Shown here: positions 9,951-19,211 of the stretch, piece after piece | How the letters are laid out: each line of letters starts with the position of its first letter | How positions within the stretch are numbered: the first letter of the stretch is position 1 | Origin: Clostridium moniliforme | Lineage (GTDB): Bacteria; Bacillota; Clostridia; Clostridiales; Clostridiaceae | Assembly: GCF_017873235.1 (NCBI RefSeq) | Contig: NZ_JAGGJZ010000006.1 | Coordinates: 109,004-173,003, forward strand | Direction of reading: 5' to 3' | DNA: 64,000 nucleotides | Program-made: the position numbers and the translations under genes | The notes under the pieces: generated by a model | Told to the model about the DNA's origin: nothing | The model's input: only the letters and a program-made list of their open reading frames with translations | Databases searched by the model: none

Positions 9951-11165
9951 TTATTTTTGTTGTGCTATTCCTTGTTTAATTTGTTCTACTATTTTTTTAC
10001 CACATTCTTGTGGAGTAAGTTTTCCAGCTGTTAATAACTTCAAGTCATTTTCAGCAGGTTCCCACATTGCTTGAACTTCTGGAATATTTGGCATTGGTGT
10101 AGCTAATTTTAATTGTTCTGCAAAAGCTGCCATTTCTTTATTATCTTTAAAATTCTTACTCTCTAGATCTTTTTTAAGTACTGGAATTCTATGTCCTTTA
10201 TTTAATACTGTTTCTGCACTATTGTCTGATAAGTATTTAGCTAATTTCCAAGCTAAATCTTTATCTTTAGTGTTTGTGCTTACAAATGCTGTTTGAACCC
10301 CCATAAATGTTGGAATCTTCTTTCCATTTAAAGTTGGCATTGGTACAACACCAAAATTTACTTTTCCATCTTTAAATGCTTGTACATCCCAAGGTCCTGA
10401 AACATATAAACCTATTTTTTTATTTAAGAAATCTCCCTTTGCCATATCACCTTTAATATCTGCTGGCATTAATTTATCCTTAATAACTAAATCTTGAAGG
10501 AATGTATAACCTTTTACAGCTCCTTTAGTATCTAGTCCAATATCTTTTGGATCTAATGTCCCATTATTATTTTTAAATACATAAGCTCCATTTGCTGCTA
10601 TAAATCCATAAGCATTATAAAAATTATTTATATCAAATTTAAATCCAACATTTTTACCTTGTTTTATTACATCTTCCATTGTTTTAGGAACATTTTTAAC
10701 TTTATCTTTATTATAGAAAAGAGCAACTGTTTCTTGAGCTATTGGAAGAGCATATTGCTTTCCACTTATAGTTACTGCATCTATAATTTGTTTTGAGCCA
10801 TAATCTTTTGCTTTTATTGTATCCTTAGGTACTTCATCTAAAAGTCCTGCCTTTTGATATATTCCTAATTGATCATGAGGTGCTCCAAACATTATATCTG
10901 GCCCTTTACCTGCTTTTATAGCTTGAACATCTTCTTGAGTTTTTGCTTTGTCTTCAACAATAGTAACTTTTACTCCATTGTCTTTTCCCCATTTTTCAGC
11001 TATTGGTTTCATTGCATTAATTTCTTGTGTTGTTAAGTGTGACCAAACCTTTAATTCCTTTGAGTTACTGCTTGCTGTACTTCCTGAACTTCAACAACCT
11101 ACTAATGATCCTGTTAAAACCATAGCAGCAATAATAGCAGCTAAAGTTTTCTTTCTTTTTAACAT
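9951..11165 (-). pseudogene. malE: Maltodextrin-binding lipoprotein gene, interrupted by TGA at codon 25
   Basis: Family 1 extracellular solute-binding protein for the MalFG importer. The frame from the ATG at 11165 reads a lipoprotein signal (MLKRKKTLAAIIAAMVLTGS) ending in LVGC. The lipidated Cys24 is at 11094-11096, and TGA follows at once (11091-11093). After it the frame is open to 9951 (380 codons) with typical motifs such as IMFGAPHDQLGIY and MPNIPEVQAMWEP. One base change (GGA to TGA) would explain it. An internal ATG at 11012 would lack export signal, lipid anchor and a ribosome site. Either a real loss of function or a one-base sequence error. Confidence 0.85.
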
Positions 11166-11198
11166 TTAAAATCCCCCTTACACAAATTTTTATTCTCT

Positions 11199-11214
11199 TT
11201 GGTACCGATTCCAA
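11199..11214. promoter_or_regulatory. Maltodextrin operator O2 (leader of malE)
   Basis: TTGGTACCGATTCCAA, matching the same LacI/cre-type pattern as the operator before the repressor gene. It lies in the 5' leader, 34 bp before the malE ATG and 72 bp (centre to centre) from O1. Confidence 0.75.
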
Positions 11215-11270
11215 AATTTCAAAAAAATTTTTACTTTATATAAAAATATTATAAATATATTTAACTGTTT

Positions 11271-11286
11271 TTGGTATCGTTTCCAA
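11271..11286. promoter_or_regulatory. Maltodextrin operator O1 (malE promoter)
   Basis: TTGGTATCGTTTCCAA, directly downstream of the malE -10 box, so it covers the start of transcription. Same arm sequence as the other two copies in the window. Confidence 0.8.
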
Positions 11287-11290
11287 TTTT

Positions 11291-11319
11291 ATTTTATATT
11301 ACTCAGTAAACATTTTCAA
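11291..11319 (-). promoter_or_regulatory. malE-malF-malG promoter
   Basis: Minus strand TTGAAA (11314-11319), 17-base spacer, TAAAAT (11291-11296). Operator O1 begins 5 bases after the -10. Predicted transcription start is near 11284, giving a leader of about 120 bases. Confidence 0.65.
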
Positions 11320-11387
11320 CCTATTCACTTAAAATTCCGACTTTTTGTAAATTCGTACAAAAAAAATATGAACTTTATGTTACATTT

Positions 11388-12344
11388 TTATTTGCTTCTA
11401 TTATATTCATTATAAATACAAAATAATATTTTAAATATAACCGAATCATTAAATTTTCTTAAATCAAAAGATGTTATTTTTTCTATCTTTTCAATTCTAT
11501 ATATAAGAGTATTTCTATGAATATATAGCATCTTAGAAGCTTTACTTAAATTAATATCTGACTTATATAATATATCTATAGTTCTAATTAATTCATCATC
11601 TAATTTTGAAAAATCTAATTTAATATCATCTAACATCCTATCTTTAAAATCCTTCTCCACTTTATCTATAATGCTTTCAAATATTAAATCTTTTTCTCCC
11701 AAAATATATTTTTCTAAATTATATTTTATTGATAAATTTATTTTATATTTGTTAATTTTAAAAGCATCTCTTACCTCTTGAAAATCATTAATTTTTTTAT
11801 ATGAAATATAACACTTTAAATACATATTAGATTCTATAGATTCCCTTAAACTCTCCATATGTTCTTCTATTTCTTTAAAGTTTCCTATTAGAATAATATT
11901 ATCTTTAAAAATTAAATTTATTATTTTTCTATCTAAATATAATTCTTTAATTAAATTATTAGATTCAACTAATCTATCTTTTTCAACATATACATTTATT
12001 ACATAAAATTTTTCTTTTAAAAATGATATTTCTTTTTTTAAAATATTATTGTTAATATTCTCACCATTTAAGAGCCTTATAATTAAGTTTCTATCAATAT
12101 CAAAAGTCTTTTTTATTCTATCCTCAATTAAATATCTTAATAAATTTATACAATTTTTGTCTTTTTTTAAAATTATAATACTAACTTTTCTATTTTCAAT
12201 TTCTAATACATTTGCTATTATCTCATCATTTATTAAAGATTCATTGTCAATACTTTTAAAGACTTCTTTTCCATCTATTTTTATAATAAAAGACATATTC
12301 GTACTTAAATATATATCTTCTAAAAAATCATGAAAACTATTCAT
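11388..12344 (-). CDS. PucR/CdaR-type transcriptional regulator
   Basis: A 318-residue protein whose last 60 residues match the PucR C-terminal helix-turn-helix (LSKASKMLYIHRNTLIYRIEKI). The N-terminal part is a poorly recognisable sensor/GGDEF-like region. It starts 21 bp after the MsmK-type ATPase gene, so the two are probably co-transcribed. That suggests it senses a sugar or a transport state linked to the maltodextrin importer. Its effector and target sites are unknown. Confident for the DNA-binding class, not for the role. Confidence 0.75.
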   Translation of the reverse strand: MNSFHDFLEDIYLSTNMSFIIKIDGKEVFKSIDNESLINDEIIANVLEIENRKVSIIILKKDKNCINLLRYLIEDRIKKTFDIDRNLIIRLLNGENINNNILKKEISFLKEKFYVINVYVEKDRLVESNNLIKELYLDRKIINLIFKDNIILIGNFKEIEEHMESLRESIESNMYLKCYISYKKINDFQEVRDAFKINKYKINLSIKYNLEKYILGEKDLIFESIIDKVEKDFKDRMLDDIKLDFSKLDDELIRTIDILYKSDINLSKASKMLYIHRNTLIYRIEKIEKITSFDLRKFNDSVIFKILFCIYNEYNRSK

Positions 12345-12365
12345 ATAAAGCCCTCCTTATAGTTA

Positions 12366-13484
12366 CTATTCTATTTCAATTCTTAAGTTAGTTTCTCTAT
12401 CAAATACATGGAGTTTATTCCCATTTAAATAGAATTTAGCCTTATCTCCTGTTTTTAAATTACTTGTTCCATTTAATCTAACTGTTACATCTTGATTATT
12501 AAATTTAGTATAAACATAACTTTCTGCTCCCATAAGTTCAGTAACCTCAACAGAAACATCAATAACACTATCTAAATGATTTTTCATTAATTCTTCATCA
12601 TCTTTTATTTCTTCAGGTCTTATACCAAATATAACACTTTCACCTAATTTTCCAAGTTCTTTTAATTTTTCTCCCTTTTCTTTTGGAAATTTAACTCTTC
12701 CACCTTTTTTAAAGTAAGCATAAAACTCCTCTTCCTCTTTTTCAACTTTTCCTTCTAAAAAATTCATTTGAGGACTTCCTATAAATCCTGCAACAAACAT
12801 ATTTGCTGGATGACTGTATATTTTGTGTGGAGTATCTACTTGCTGTATTATTCCATCTTTCATAACAACTATTCTAGTTCCCATAGTCATAGCTTCTACC
12901 TGATCATGAGTTACATATATAAATGTTGTTTGTAATCTTTGATATAATTTAGAAATTTCTGTTCTCATTTGAACTCTAAGTTTTGCATCTAAGTTTGATA
13001 AAGGTTCATCCATTAAGAATACCTTTGGTTCTCTAACTATTGCTCTTCCAAGGGCAACTCTTTGTCTTTGTCCTCCAGATAATGCCTTTGGCTTTCTATC
13101 TAATAAATGTTCTATATCTAATGTTTTAGCTGCCTCTTTAACTTTCTTATCTATCTCTTCCTTTGGAAGTTTTCTTAACTTAAGTCCAAAAGCCATATTA
13201 TCATACACAGTCATATGTGGATATAAAGCATAACTTTGGAATACCATCGCTATATCTCTTTCCTTTGGCTCTACATCATTAACTAACTTATCCCCTATAT
13301 ATAAACTTCCTTTTGAAATTTCTTCTAATCCTGCTATCATTCTTAAAGTAGTTGATTTACCACAGCCAGATGGTCCAACAAAAACTATAAATTCCTTATC
13401 TTCAATTTTTAAATTAAAATCTTTAACTGCTACTACATCTCCTGGATAAATTTTATAAACATGATCAAGTACTACACTTGCCAT
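12366..13484 (-). CDS. msmK: Carbohydrate ABC importer ATPase (MsmK/UgpC/MalK type)
   Basis: The energising subunit for CUT1 sugar importers. The 372 residues contain Walker [11 protein letters not shown], signature [14 protein letters not shown], Walker [13 protein letters not shown], the switch histidine in [11 protein letters not shown] and a C-terminal OB/TOBE domain. The ATG at 13484 is chosen because GGAGGG lies just upstream; the open frame extends 8 codons further without support. It is the only sugar-importer ATPase in the window, so it very likely serves MalF/MalG. Such ATPases often serve several importers. Confidence 0.93.
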   Translation of the reverse strand: MASVVLDHVYKIYPGDVVAVKDFNLKIEDKEFIVFVGPSGCGKSTTLRMIAGLEEISKGSLYIGDKLVNDVEPKERDIAMVFQSYALYPHMTVYDNMAFGLKLRKLPKEEIDKKVKEAAKTLDIEHLLDRKPKALSGGQRQRVALGRAIVREPKVFLMDEPLSNLDAKLRVQMRTEISKLYQRLQTTFIYVTHDQVEAMTMGTRIVVMKDGIIQQVDTPHKIYSHPANMFVAGFIGSPQMNFLEGKVEKEEEEFYAYFKKGGRVKFPKEKGEKLKELGKLGESVIFGIRPEEIKDDEELMKNHLDSVIDVSVEVTELMGAESYVYTKFNNQDVTVRLNGTSNLKTGDKAKFYLNGNKLHVFDRETNLRIEIE

Positions 13485-13752
13485 ATAAATCCCTCCTCTT
13501 ATTTTCAAAGTTATGCCTTAATATTACATCAGTTAAACATTTTCATCTATATGTAAAAATAACAAATTTATATTCAAATATTTATACAAAATTCTAATTC
13601 ACACTAAATTTCTATAAGTTTTTTAATTATTATTAACAAATTATGAATACATAATATAAATTAAAATTTATAAAATAACCCTAAAAATATTCTTTAATAA
13701 GATTATAACTTCCAATTCTTAAATAAAGATTAATATATAACAAAAAATTATC

Positions 13753-13797
13753 AAAAAAATAATAAGGCTAGCAAAATAAATTGCTAACCTTATTATT
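13753..13797 (-). terminator. Terminator of the murB/rapZ-yvcK region
   Basis: Long stem AATAATAAGGTTAGCAA paired with its near complement, loop TTTATT, then a T-run on the minus strand. It starts right after the yvcK stop codon. Confidence 0.85.
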
Positions 13798-15171
13798 TTA
13801 AGATTCTACATTATTAGAATTCTCTCTCTTTATTTTCTTTTCTATTTTATCTCTCTCCTTAATTCTTTGAGAAAGATACATATATTCAATAATCTTCTTT
13901 CTATCATAAAGAAGTTTCTTTTCCATAATTGTTTCAACTAGTACTTGAGCTAAATAATCAGAATCATGTTTTATAGTTCCATTTTTAATTCTTACTAAAT
14001 TTCGCTCTACTATATCTACATCAATATCTTTTATTTTGCTTCTATCAATCTTAACAACTTCAGAACCTTTTTCCTTATATTTTTCCTTCATATCAGCACT
14101 AATACTTCCAACATTTGCAATAACACAGTTAACTATGTCTTTACCACCATATTTTCTTAGTATATTAAGGTGGTCACAAACATTAAATCCATCAGTTTCT
14201 CCAGGTTGAGTCATTACATTTGAAATATATATTTTTAAAGCATCACTTTTTCTTATTTCAGTTGTAATTCCCTTTACTAAAAGATTTGGAAGAACACTTG
14301 TATAAAGACTTCCAGGTCCCATTACTATTGCATCTGCATCTTTTATGGCATTTAATGCTTCTGATAAAGGTTTTGCATCAATTGGATCAATAGTGAGCTT
14401 TTTTATTCTTGATTTTTGTTTTATAGCTTCAACAGGAATATAGGATTCACCTTCTATAAGATTTCCATTTTCTAAATAAGCCATTAATTTCATATCATCT
14501 AAAGTAACTGGTAATACTTTACCTGTTACTGCAAGAACTGAACTCATCTTTCTAACTGCATCAACAAAGTTTTCTGAAACTCCATCCATAGCTGCTAAAA
14601 ATAAATTACCAAAACTTTGACCTTTAAGTCTTCCATCTTTAAATCTATATTCAAGTAAATCTTCCATTAATGGTTCTGTATCTGATAAAGCTAAAAGACA
14701 GTTCCTTATATCTCCTGGTGGAAGCATTCCAAGATCTTCTCTTAAATCTCCAGAACCTCCACCATCATCTCCAACTGTAACAATTGCAGTTATATTTGAA
14801 GTATAATACTTAAGTCCTCTAAGCATAGTTGAAAGTCCTGTACCGCCTCCTATAACTACAATCTTAGGTCCTTTAACTAAAAGTCTTTTTTCTGTTATAA
14901 GGGTTTCTATTTTCTTACTATCTAGGGACATTTTTATATATCCTTTGTTCATAAGAGCAATTACTGATTTCATTCCTTCTGTAATTGATATATATATTAC
15001 AAATACTCCAGTTATATTAAGACATATATAAAATAATTTATAATACATATCATATACTCTATGAGTAACAAGTTCAGTAAATCCAAAAGCAATTAATAAA
15101 ACTCCAAAAAGTCCAAATGCTATCCATCTCTTAACTTTTATTCCAGGCTTAAACCATTCTGAAAGCCTCAT
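13798..15171 (-). CDS. yvcK: YvcK/gluconeogenesis factor, membrane-anchored form
   Basis: CofD-like protein known from Bacillus to be needed for growth on gluconeogenic carbon sources and for proper cell shape through PBP1 placement. The 457 residues open with two membrane helices (about 17-40 and 45-65). The nucleotide-sugar-binding core follows, with [10 protein letters not shown] and [18 protein letters not shown]. The ATG overlaps the rapZ stop (ATGA). The N-terminal membrane helices are a clostridial variant of the soluble Bacillus protein. Usual neighbour whiA does not follow: a terminator does. Confidence 0.92.
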   Translation of the reverse strand: MRLSEWFKPGIKVKRWIAFGLFGVLLIAFGFTELVTHRVYDMYYKLFYICLNITGVFVIYISITEGMKSVIALMNKGYIKMSLDSKKIETLITEKRLLVKGPKIVVIGGGTGLSTMLRGLKYYTSNITAIVTVGDDGGGSGDLREDLGMLPPGDIRNCLLALSDTEPLMEDLLEYRFKDGRLKGQSFGNLFLAAMDGVSENFVDAVRKMSSVLAVTGKVLPVTLDDMKLMAYLENGNLIEGESYIPVEAIKQKSRIKKLTIDPIDAKPLSEALNAIKDADAIVMGPGSLYTSVLPNLLVKGITTEIRKSDALKIYISNVMTQPGETDGFNVCDHLNILRKYGGKDIVNCVIANVGSISADMKEKYKEKGSEVVKIDRSKIKDIDVDIVERNLVRIKNGTIKHDSDYLAQVLVETIMEKKLLYDRKKIIEYMYLSQRIKERDKIEKKIKRENSNNVES

Positions 15172-16046
15172 AGCTTCTTTTCTCCCTTATTTAAATCTTC
15201 AACTATATCTCTATGTTCTATTCCTGCTTTATACCCTTCTTCAACTAGAAGCTCATGAACTCTATTAGCTATTGCAACTGATCTATGTCTTCCTCCAGTA
15301 CATCCTATTGAAATTATAAGTTGTCTCTTGCCTTCTTTAATATAATTTGGTATTAAGAATTTAATCATATCCATAAATCTATCTACAAATCCTGTAGTTT
15401 CTTTTTGATCTAACACATATTTTTTAACAGGTTCATCTGCTCCTGAAAATTTCTTTAATTCAGGAATGTAAAAAGGATTTGGAATAAACCTTACATCAAA
15501 AACTAAGTCTGAATCAACTGGTATACCATATTTAAATCCAAAACTTAATATTGTTACTGATAATTCCTTATCTGGCTCCTCACTAGATCCATAATAGCTG
15601 TTCATTTTTTCTCTTAAATCTCTAATTGCATATTTTGATGTATCTATTATTACATCTGCTCTATCTTTAACTTCTCTTAATTTATTTCTTTCTTCAGTTA
15701 TTCCTGTAAGAACACGAGATTTTGGTGAAAGTGGATGACTTCTTCTTGCTTCTTTAAATCTTTTAACAAGAACTTCATCTGATGCTTCTAAAAATAATAT
15801 TTCATATTTAAAATCATTATTCTTTAAATATAATAAACTTTCAAATAAATCATCAAAGAATATCCCACCTCTTATGTCTGTAACAATTGCTACTTTTTCA
15901 ATACTTCCATTATTACAGGCTTCAGCAAATTTAGGTATTAATTGTGGTGGTAAATTGTCTACGCAAAAATAACCTAAATCCTCTAAACTCCTAGTTGCTT
16001 CTGTCTTTCCTGCTCCTGATAATCCTGTAACTATTACAAATCTCAT
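15168..16046 (-). CDS. rapZ: RapZ/YvcJ nucleotide-binding RNase adapter
   Basis: P-loop protein, 292 residues, with Walker [21 protein letters not shown] at the N-terminus and the C-terminal RapZ signature [15 protein letters not shown]. In E. coli it steers RNase E on small RNAs; in Bacillus YvcJ binds ATP/GTP and affects competence. The clostridial role is unproven. It is followed by overlapping yvcK and preceded by its own extended -10 promoter. Confidence 0.95.
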   Translation of the reverse strand: MRFVIVTGLSGAGKTEATRSLEDLGYFCVDNLPPQLIPKFAEACNNGSIEKVAIVTDIRGGIFFDDLFESLLYLKNNDFKYEILFLEASDEVLVKRFKEARRSHPLSPKSRVLTGITEERNKLREVKDRADVIIDTSKYAIRDLREKMNSYYGSSEEPDKELSVTILSFGFKYGIPVDSDLVFDVRFIPNPFYIPELKKFSGADEPVKKYVLDQKETTGFVDRFMDMIKFLIPNYIKEGKRQLIISIGCTGGRHRSVAIANRVHELLVEEGYKAGIEHRDIVEDLNKGEKKL

Positions 16047-16134
16047 AACTTATTCCTCCTTTTTTAACTTTATTTATAGGAGAGTATCTACCACATTATC
16101 TTATTAAATAAAATGCTATCACTCTAGATAATAT

Positions 16135-16143
16135 ATTATATCA
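16135..16143 (-). promoter_or_regulatory. Extended -10 promoter of rapZ-yvcK
   Basis: Minus strand TGATATAAT (TG one base before TATAAT), about 90 bases before rapZ. No clear -35, as expected of extended -10 promoters. Confidence 0.4.
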
Positions 16144-16167
16144 TATATATAATGTTTACTATTAAAT

Positions 16168-16197
16168 TTAAAAGGCGCTATGAAACACATACCGCCT
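16168..16197 (-). terminator. Terminator after murB
   Basis: Ten-pair stem AGGCGGTATG/CATAGCGCCT with one G-G mismatch, loop TGTTT, then TTTT on the minus strand. It separates murB from the rapZ promoter. Confidence 0.65.
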
Positions 16198-16258
16198 AAT
16201 TATTAATAAATATCTTCAACTATATTATATCATTTTTGTTTTGCTATATAAATTAAAT

Positions 16259-17170
16259 TTATATAGTATCTTCACCTATTATTCTAACTTCTGGATGAAG
16301 CTCAACACCAAATTGCTTCTTAACTTCACATTGAATATGACTTATAAGATCTAATACATCCTTTGCTGTAGCTCCACCTTTATTAATAACAAATCCTGAA
16401 TGTTTTTCTGAAACGGCAGCTCCTCCTATTGAGTAACCTTTAAGGCCTGCATCTTGAATTAACTTTCCAGCAAAATGACCTTCTGGTCTTTTAAATGTAC
16501 TTCCAGCTGATGGATATTCAAGAGGTTGTTTTGATTCTCTTTTTTCTGTTAAATCATCAACTCTTGCTTTTATTTTTTCATATTCACCATAATTTAAAGC
16601 AAAGGTAGCTTCTAAAACTATTGCCTTCTCTTTCATAACCCTTGATGTTCTATATCCTAATTCTAATTCATCTTTAGTATAAGTTTTAACTTCTCCATCC
16701 TCTGTTAAAACCTCTGCACATTCAATTACATCTGCAATTTCTCCATTATATGCTCCTGCATTCATAAACACAGCACCACCAATAGATCCAGGTATTCCAC
16801 AAGCAAATTCTAATCCTGTTAATTTATTTTCTAATGCTGCTTTTGAAGCGTCTTTTAATAATGCACCTGTTTCAGCAATAACTTTATTATTATCCACTCT
16901 AATATCATTAAGTTCAGTAAGCTTTATAACAACACCTCTTATACCACCATCTTTAACAAGTAAATTTGAACCATTTCCAATAACAAAATAATTTATTTTA
17001 TTTTTATTACAGATTTTTATTGTTTCTATTACTTGCTCTTTAGTTTTTGGTATAAGTAATATATCAACAGGTCCACCTACCTTGAAATATATATGTTCGC
17101 TCATATTTGCGTTAAGTTCTATTTGATTTTCTGAATATATGTTTTTGAATAATTCTTCGTATTTATTCAT
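16259..17170 (-). CDS. murB: UDP-N-acetylenolpyruvoylglucosamine reductase
   Basis: FAD-dependent enzyme that makes UDP-MurNAc, the second committed step of peptidoglycan synthesis, in the cytoplasm. The 303 residues show the FAD-binding [40 protein letters not shown] and the late catalytic region [13 protein letters not shown] with the active serine. The length and sequence fit the short type II MurB. It lies between uvrC and rapZ, a common clostridial order. Confidence 0.96.
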   Translation of the reverse strand: MNKYEELFKNIYSENQIELNANMSEHIYFKVGGPVDILLIPKTKEQVIETIKICNKNKINYFVIGNGSNLLVKDGGIRGVVIKLTELNDIRVDNNKVIAETGALLKDASKAALENKLTGLEFACGIPGSIGGAVFMNAGAYNGEIADVIECAEVLTEDGEVKTYTKDELELGYRTSRVMKEKAIVLEATFALNYGEYEKIKARVDDLTEKRESKQPLEYPSAGSTFKRPEGHFAGKLIQDAGLKGYSIGGAAVSEKHSGFVINKGGATAKDVLDLISHIQCEVKKQFGVELHPEVRIIGEDTI

Positions 17171-17241
17171 TCATAAAAACTCCTTGAAATATATTTTTTA
17201 CAATTATTTAGTATATTCTAAATTGGAAATTAAAACAAGTC

Positions 17242-19137
17242 CTATAAGTTTACATTTGTGTTACTTTTATTTATCTCATGCCCTCTAAAGTATTCAATTA
17301 TACTTTGTGCAACTTTTTTATCAATACTTGGAACTTCCAACAGCTCTTCTAAACTTGCTTTTTTTACCTGTTCTACACTTCCAAATTTCATAAGTAAATC
17401 TTTCCTTCTTTTATTTCCAATATAAGGTATATCATCTAAAATTGAATGAAGTGTCCTTTTATCTCTTAAGGATCTATGATAAGTAATGGCAAATCTATGA
17501 ACTTCATCTTGAATTCTTCTTATAAGCTGCATAAGATTTGAACTTCTATTTATTATAAGCTCCTCATTATTGTATATTATTCCTCTAGTTTGATGTTTAT
17601 CATCTTTTACAAGACCACATACAGGAATTTCTATATTAAGTTTCTTTAATACCTCTAAAGCAATATTAATTTGTCCCTTTCCACCATCCATCATAATTAA
17701 GTCTGGAAAGTTTGAAAATTTTCCTTTTGAAAATACAAGTTCTCTATTTTGTATTTCTTTTATTTCTTTTAATCCATGAGAAAATCTTCTCTCTAAAATT
17801 TCTCTCATACTATCATAATCATTGGCACCTTTTACAGTTTTTATTCTAAATCTTCTATAATCACTATTCTTTGCTTTTCCATCTTCAAATACAATCATAC
17901 TCCCAACAGAGTCTACCCCTTGAATATTAGAAATATCATATGCTTCTATTCTATTTGGAATATCATCTAAACTTAAAAGCTTTGAAAGTTCCATTAAAGA
18001 AATTTTATTAATTTCCTTTTCTTTTAATATTTTATCCTTAAACTGTTCTAATGTTACTTTTGCATTTTCTTTAACCATATCTAACATACTTTTTTTACTT
18101 CCCTTTTGAGGGATTTTAATCCACACTTTAGAACCTCTTTTTATAGTCAATAGTTCCTCTAATATATCTTTGTCTTCTATTTCTGGAACATATATATTTT
18201 TACCAATTTTAGCTACTCCGCTATAAAAATTAACAATAAATTTGGATAGTATCTCCGAAATTTTATCTCCTGCTGTATTTTCAATCATAAAATGCTCTCT
18301 ACCAGTTACTTTTCCTTCTCTTAAGAAAAATACTTGAACACAACTATCTTTTTCATCACTATATATATTTATAAAATCTTCATCTTCATCTGTTACTTTA
18401 AACATTTTTTGTTTTTGTATTAAAGTATCTATTGCTAAAATTTTATCTCTATAAGAAGCTGCCTTTTCAAATTCAAGATTACTAGCTGCCTTCTCCATAT
18501 CTTTCTTTAATTTATTAGTAACTTCTTTATCTTTACCATTTAAAATATCAATAACAGAATTTATCATAATTCCATAATCTTTTCTTGAAACATATCCTCC
18601 ACAAGGTCCATTACATTTATTTATATGAAAATTTAAACATGGTCTTGTAGGTTCTCCTCCCTCTATGATATTTCTTTTGCAAGTTCTAATAGGAAATACT
18701 TTTCTTATTAAATTAATAGTCTCATATACAGCTCCTCCATTTGTATATGGTCCAAAATATTTATTTCCATCCTTTGCAAAATTTCTTGTTACAAATACCC
18801 TTGGAAACTCTTCATTAGTTGTTATTTTTATAAATGGATAAAACTTATCATCTTTTAATGCAATATTATATTTAGGGGTATACTTTTTTATAAGATTACA
18901 TTCTAAAATTAATGCTTCCATTTCTGAATCTGTAACTATATATTCAAACTCAGCTATATTCTTAACCATAGCCTTAACTTTTTCTGAATGATTTTTAGAA
19001 TTTCTAAAATATTGTCTAACTCTATTTTTTAATATCTTAGCCTTACCAACATATATTATTTCGCCTAAAGAATTTTTCATTAAATATACTCCAGGTTTAT
19101 CAGGTAATATTTTTAATTGATACTCAAAGTCAAAAAT
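17242..19137 (-). CDS. uvrC: Excinuclease ABC subunit C, probable ATT start
   Basis: Makes both incisions in nucleotide-excision repair. Domains in order: GIY-YIG nuclease (VYLM...IIYVGKAK...RVRQYF), UvrB-contact UVR motif near residues 220-250 (AASNLEFEKAASYRDKI), RNase H-like endonuclease, and C-terminal helix-hairpin-helix (IPYIGNKRRKDLLMKFG). The GIY domain needs residues before the first ATG (19080). The frame continues upstream as FDFEYQLKILPDKPGVYLMK to an ATT at 19135-19137, with AAGGAGG 8 bases upstream. No ATG, GTG or TTG is in frame there, so ATT is the likely start, giving 631 residues. Confidence 0.9.
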   Translation of the reverse strand: MFDFEYQLKILPDKPGVYLMKNSLGEIIYVGKAKILKNRVRQYFRNSKNHSEKVKAMVKNIAEFEYIVTDSEMEALILECNLIKKYTPKYNIALKDDKFYPFIKITTNEEFPRVFVTRNFAKDGNKYFGPYTNGGAVYETINLIRKVFPIRTCKRNIIEGGEPTRPCLNFHINKCNGPCGGYVSRKDYGIMINSVIDILNGKDKEVTNKLKKDMEKAASNLEFEKAASYRDKILAIDTLIQKQKMFKVTDEDEDFINIYSDEKDSCVQVFFLREGKVTGREHFMIENTAGDKISEILSKFIVNFYSGVAKIGKNIYVPEIEDKDILEELLTIKRGSKVWIKIPQKGSKKSMLDMVKENAKVTLEQFKDKILKEKEINKISLMELSKLLSLDDIPNRIEAYDISNIQGVDSVGSMIVFEDGKAKNSDYRRFRIKTVKGANDYDSMREILERRFSHGLKEIKEIQNRELVFSKGKFSNFPDLIMMDGGKGQINIALEVLKKLNIEIPVCGLVKDDKHQTRGIIYNNEELIINRSSNLMQLIRRIQDEVHRFAITYHRSLRDKRTLHSILDDIPYIGNKRRKDLLMKFGSVEQVKKASLEELLEVPSIDKKVAQSIIEYFRGHEINKSNTNVNL

Positions 19138-19163
19138 TTCAATCCCCTCCTTGCATCCATTAT

Positions 19164-19196
19164 CATAAAAAGGGTACCCTATTAAGATACCCTTTC
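19164..19196 (-). terminator. Terminator after pbpA
   Basis: Stem AAAGGGTATC/GGGTACCCTTT (one G-T pair), loop TTAATAG region, then TTTTT on the minus strand, between pbpA and uvrC. Confidence 0.8.
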
Positions 19197-19211
19197 ATAT
19201 TAAATATCACA

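Noticed and set aside
11091..11093. TGA in malE as a selenocysteine codon
   Set aside because: No selenocysteine insertion hairpin was seen after it, binding proteins do not use selenocysteine, and the family has Gly, Ser or another small residue here.
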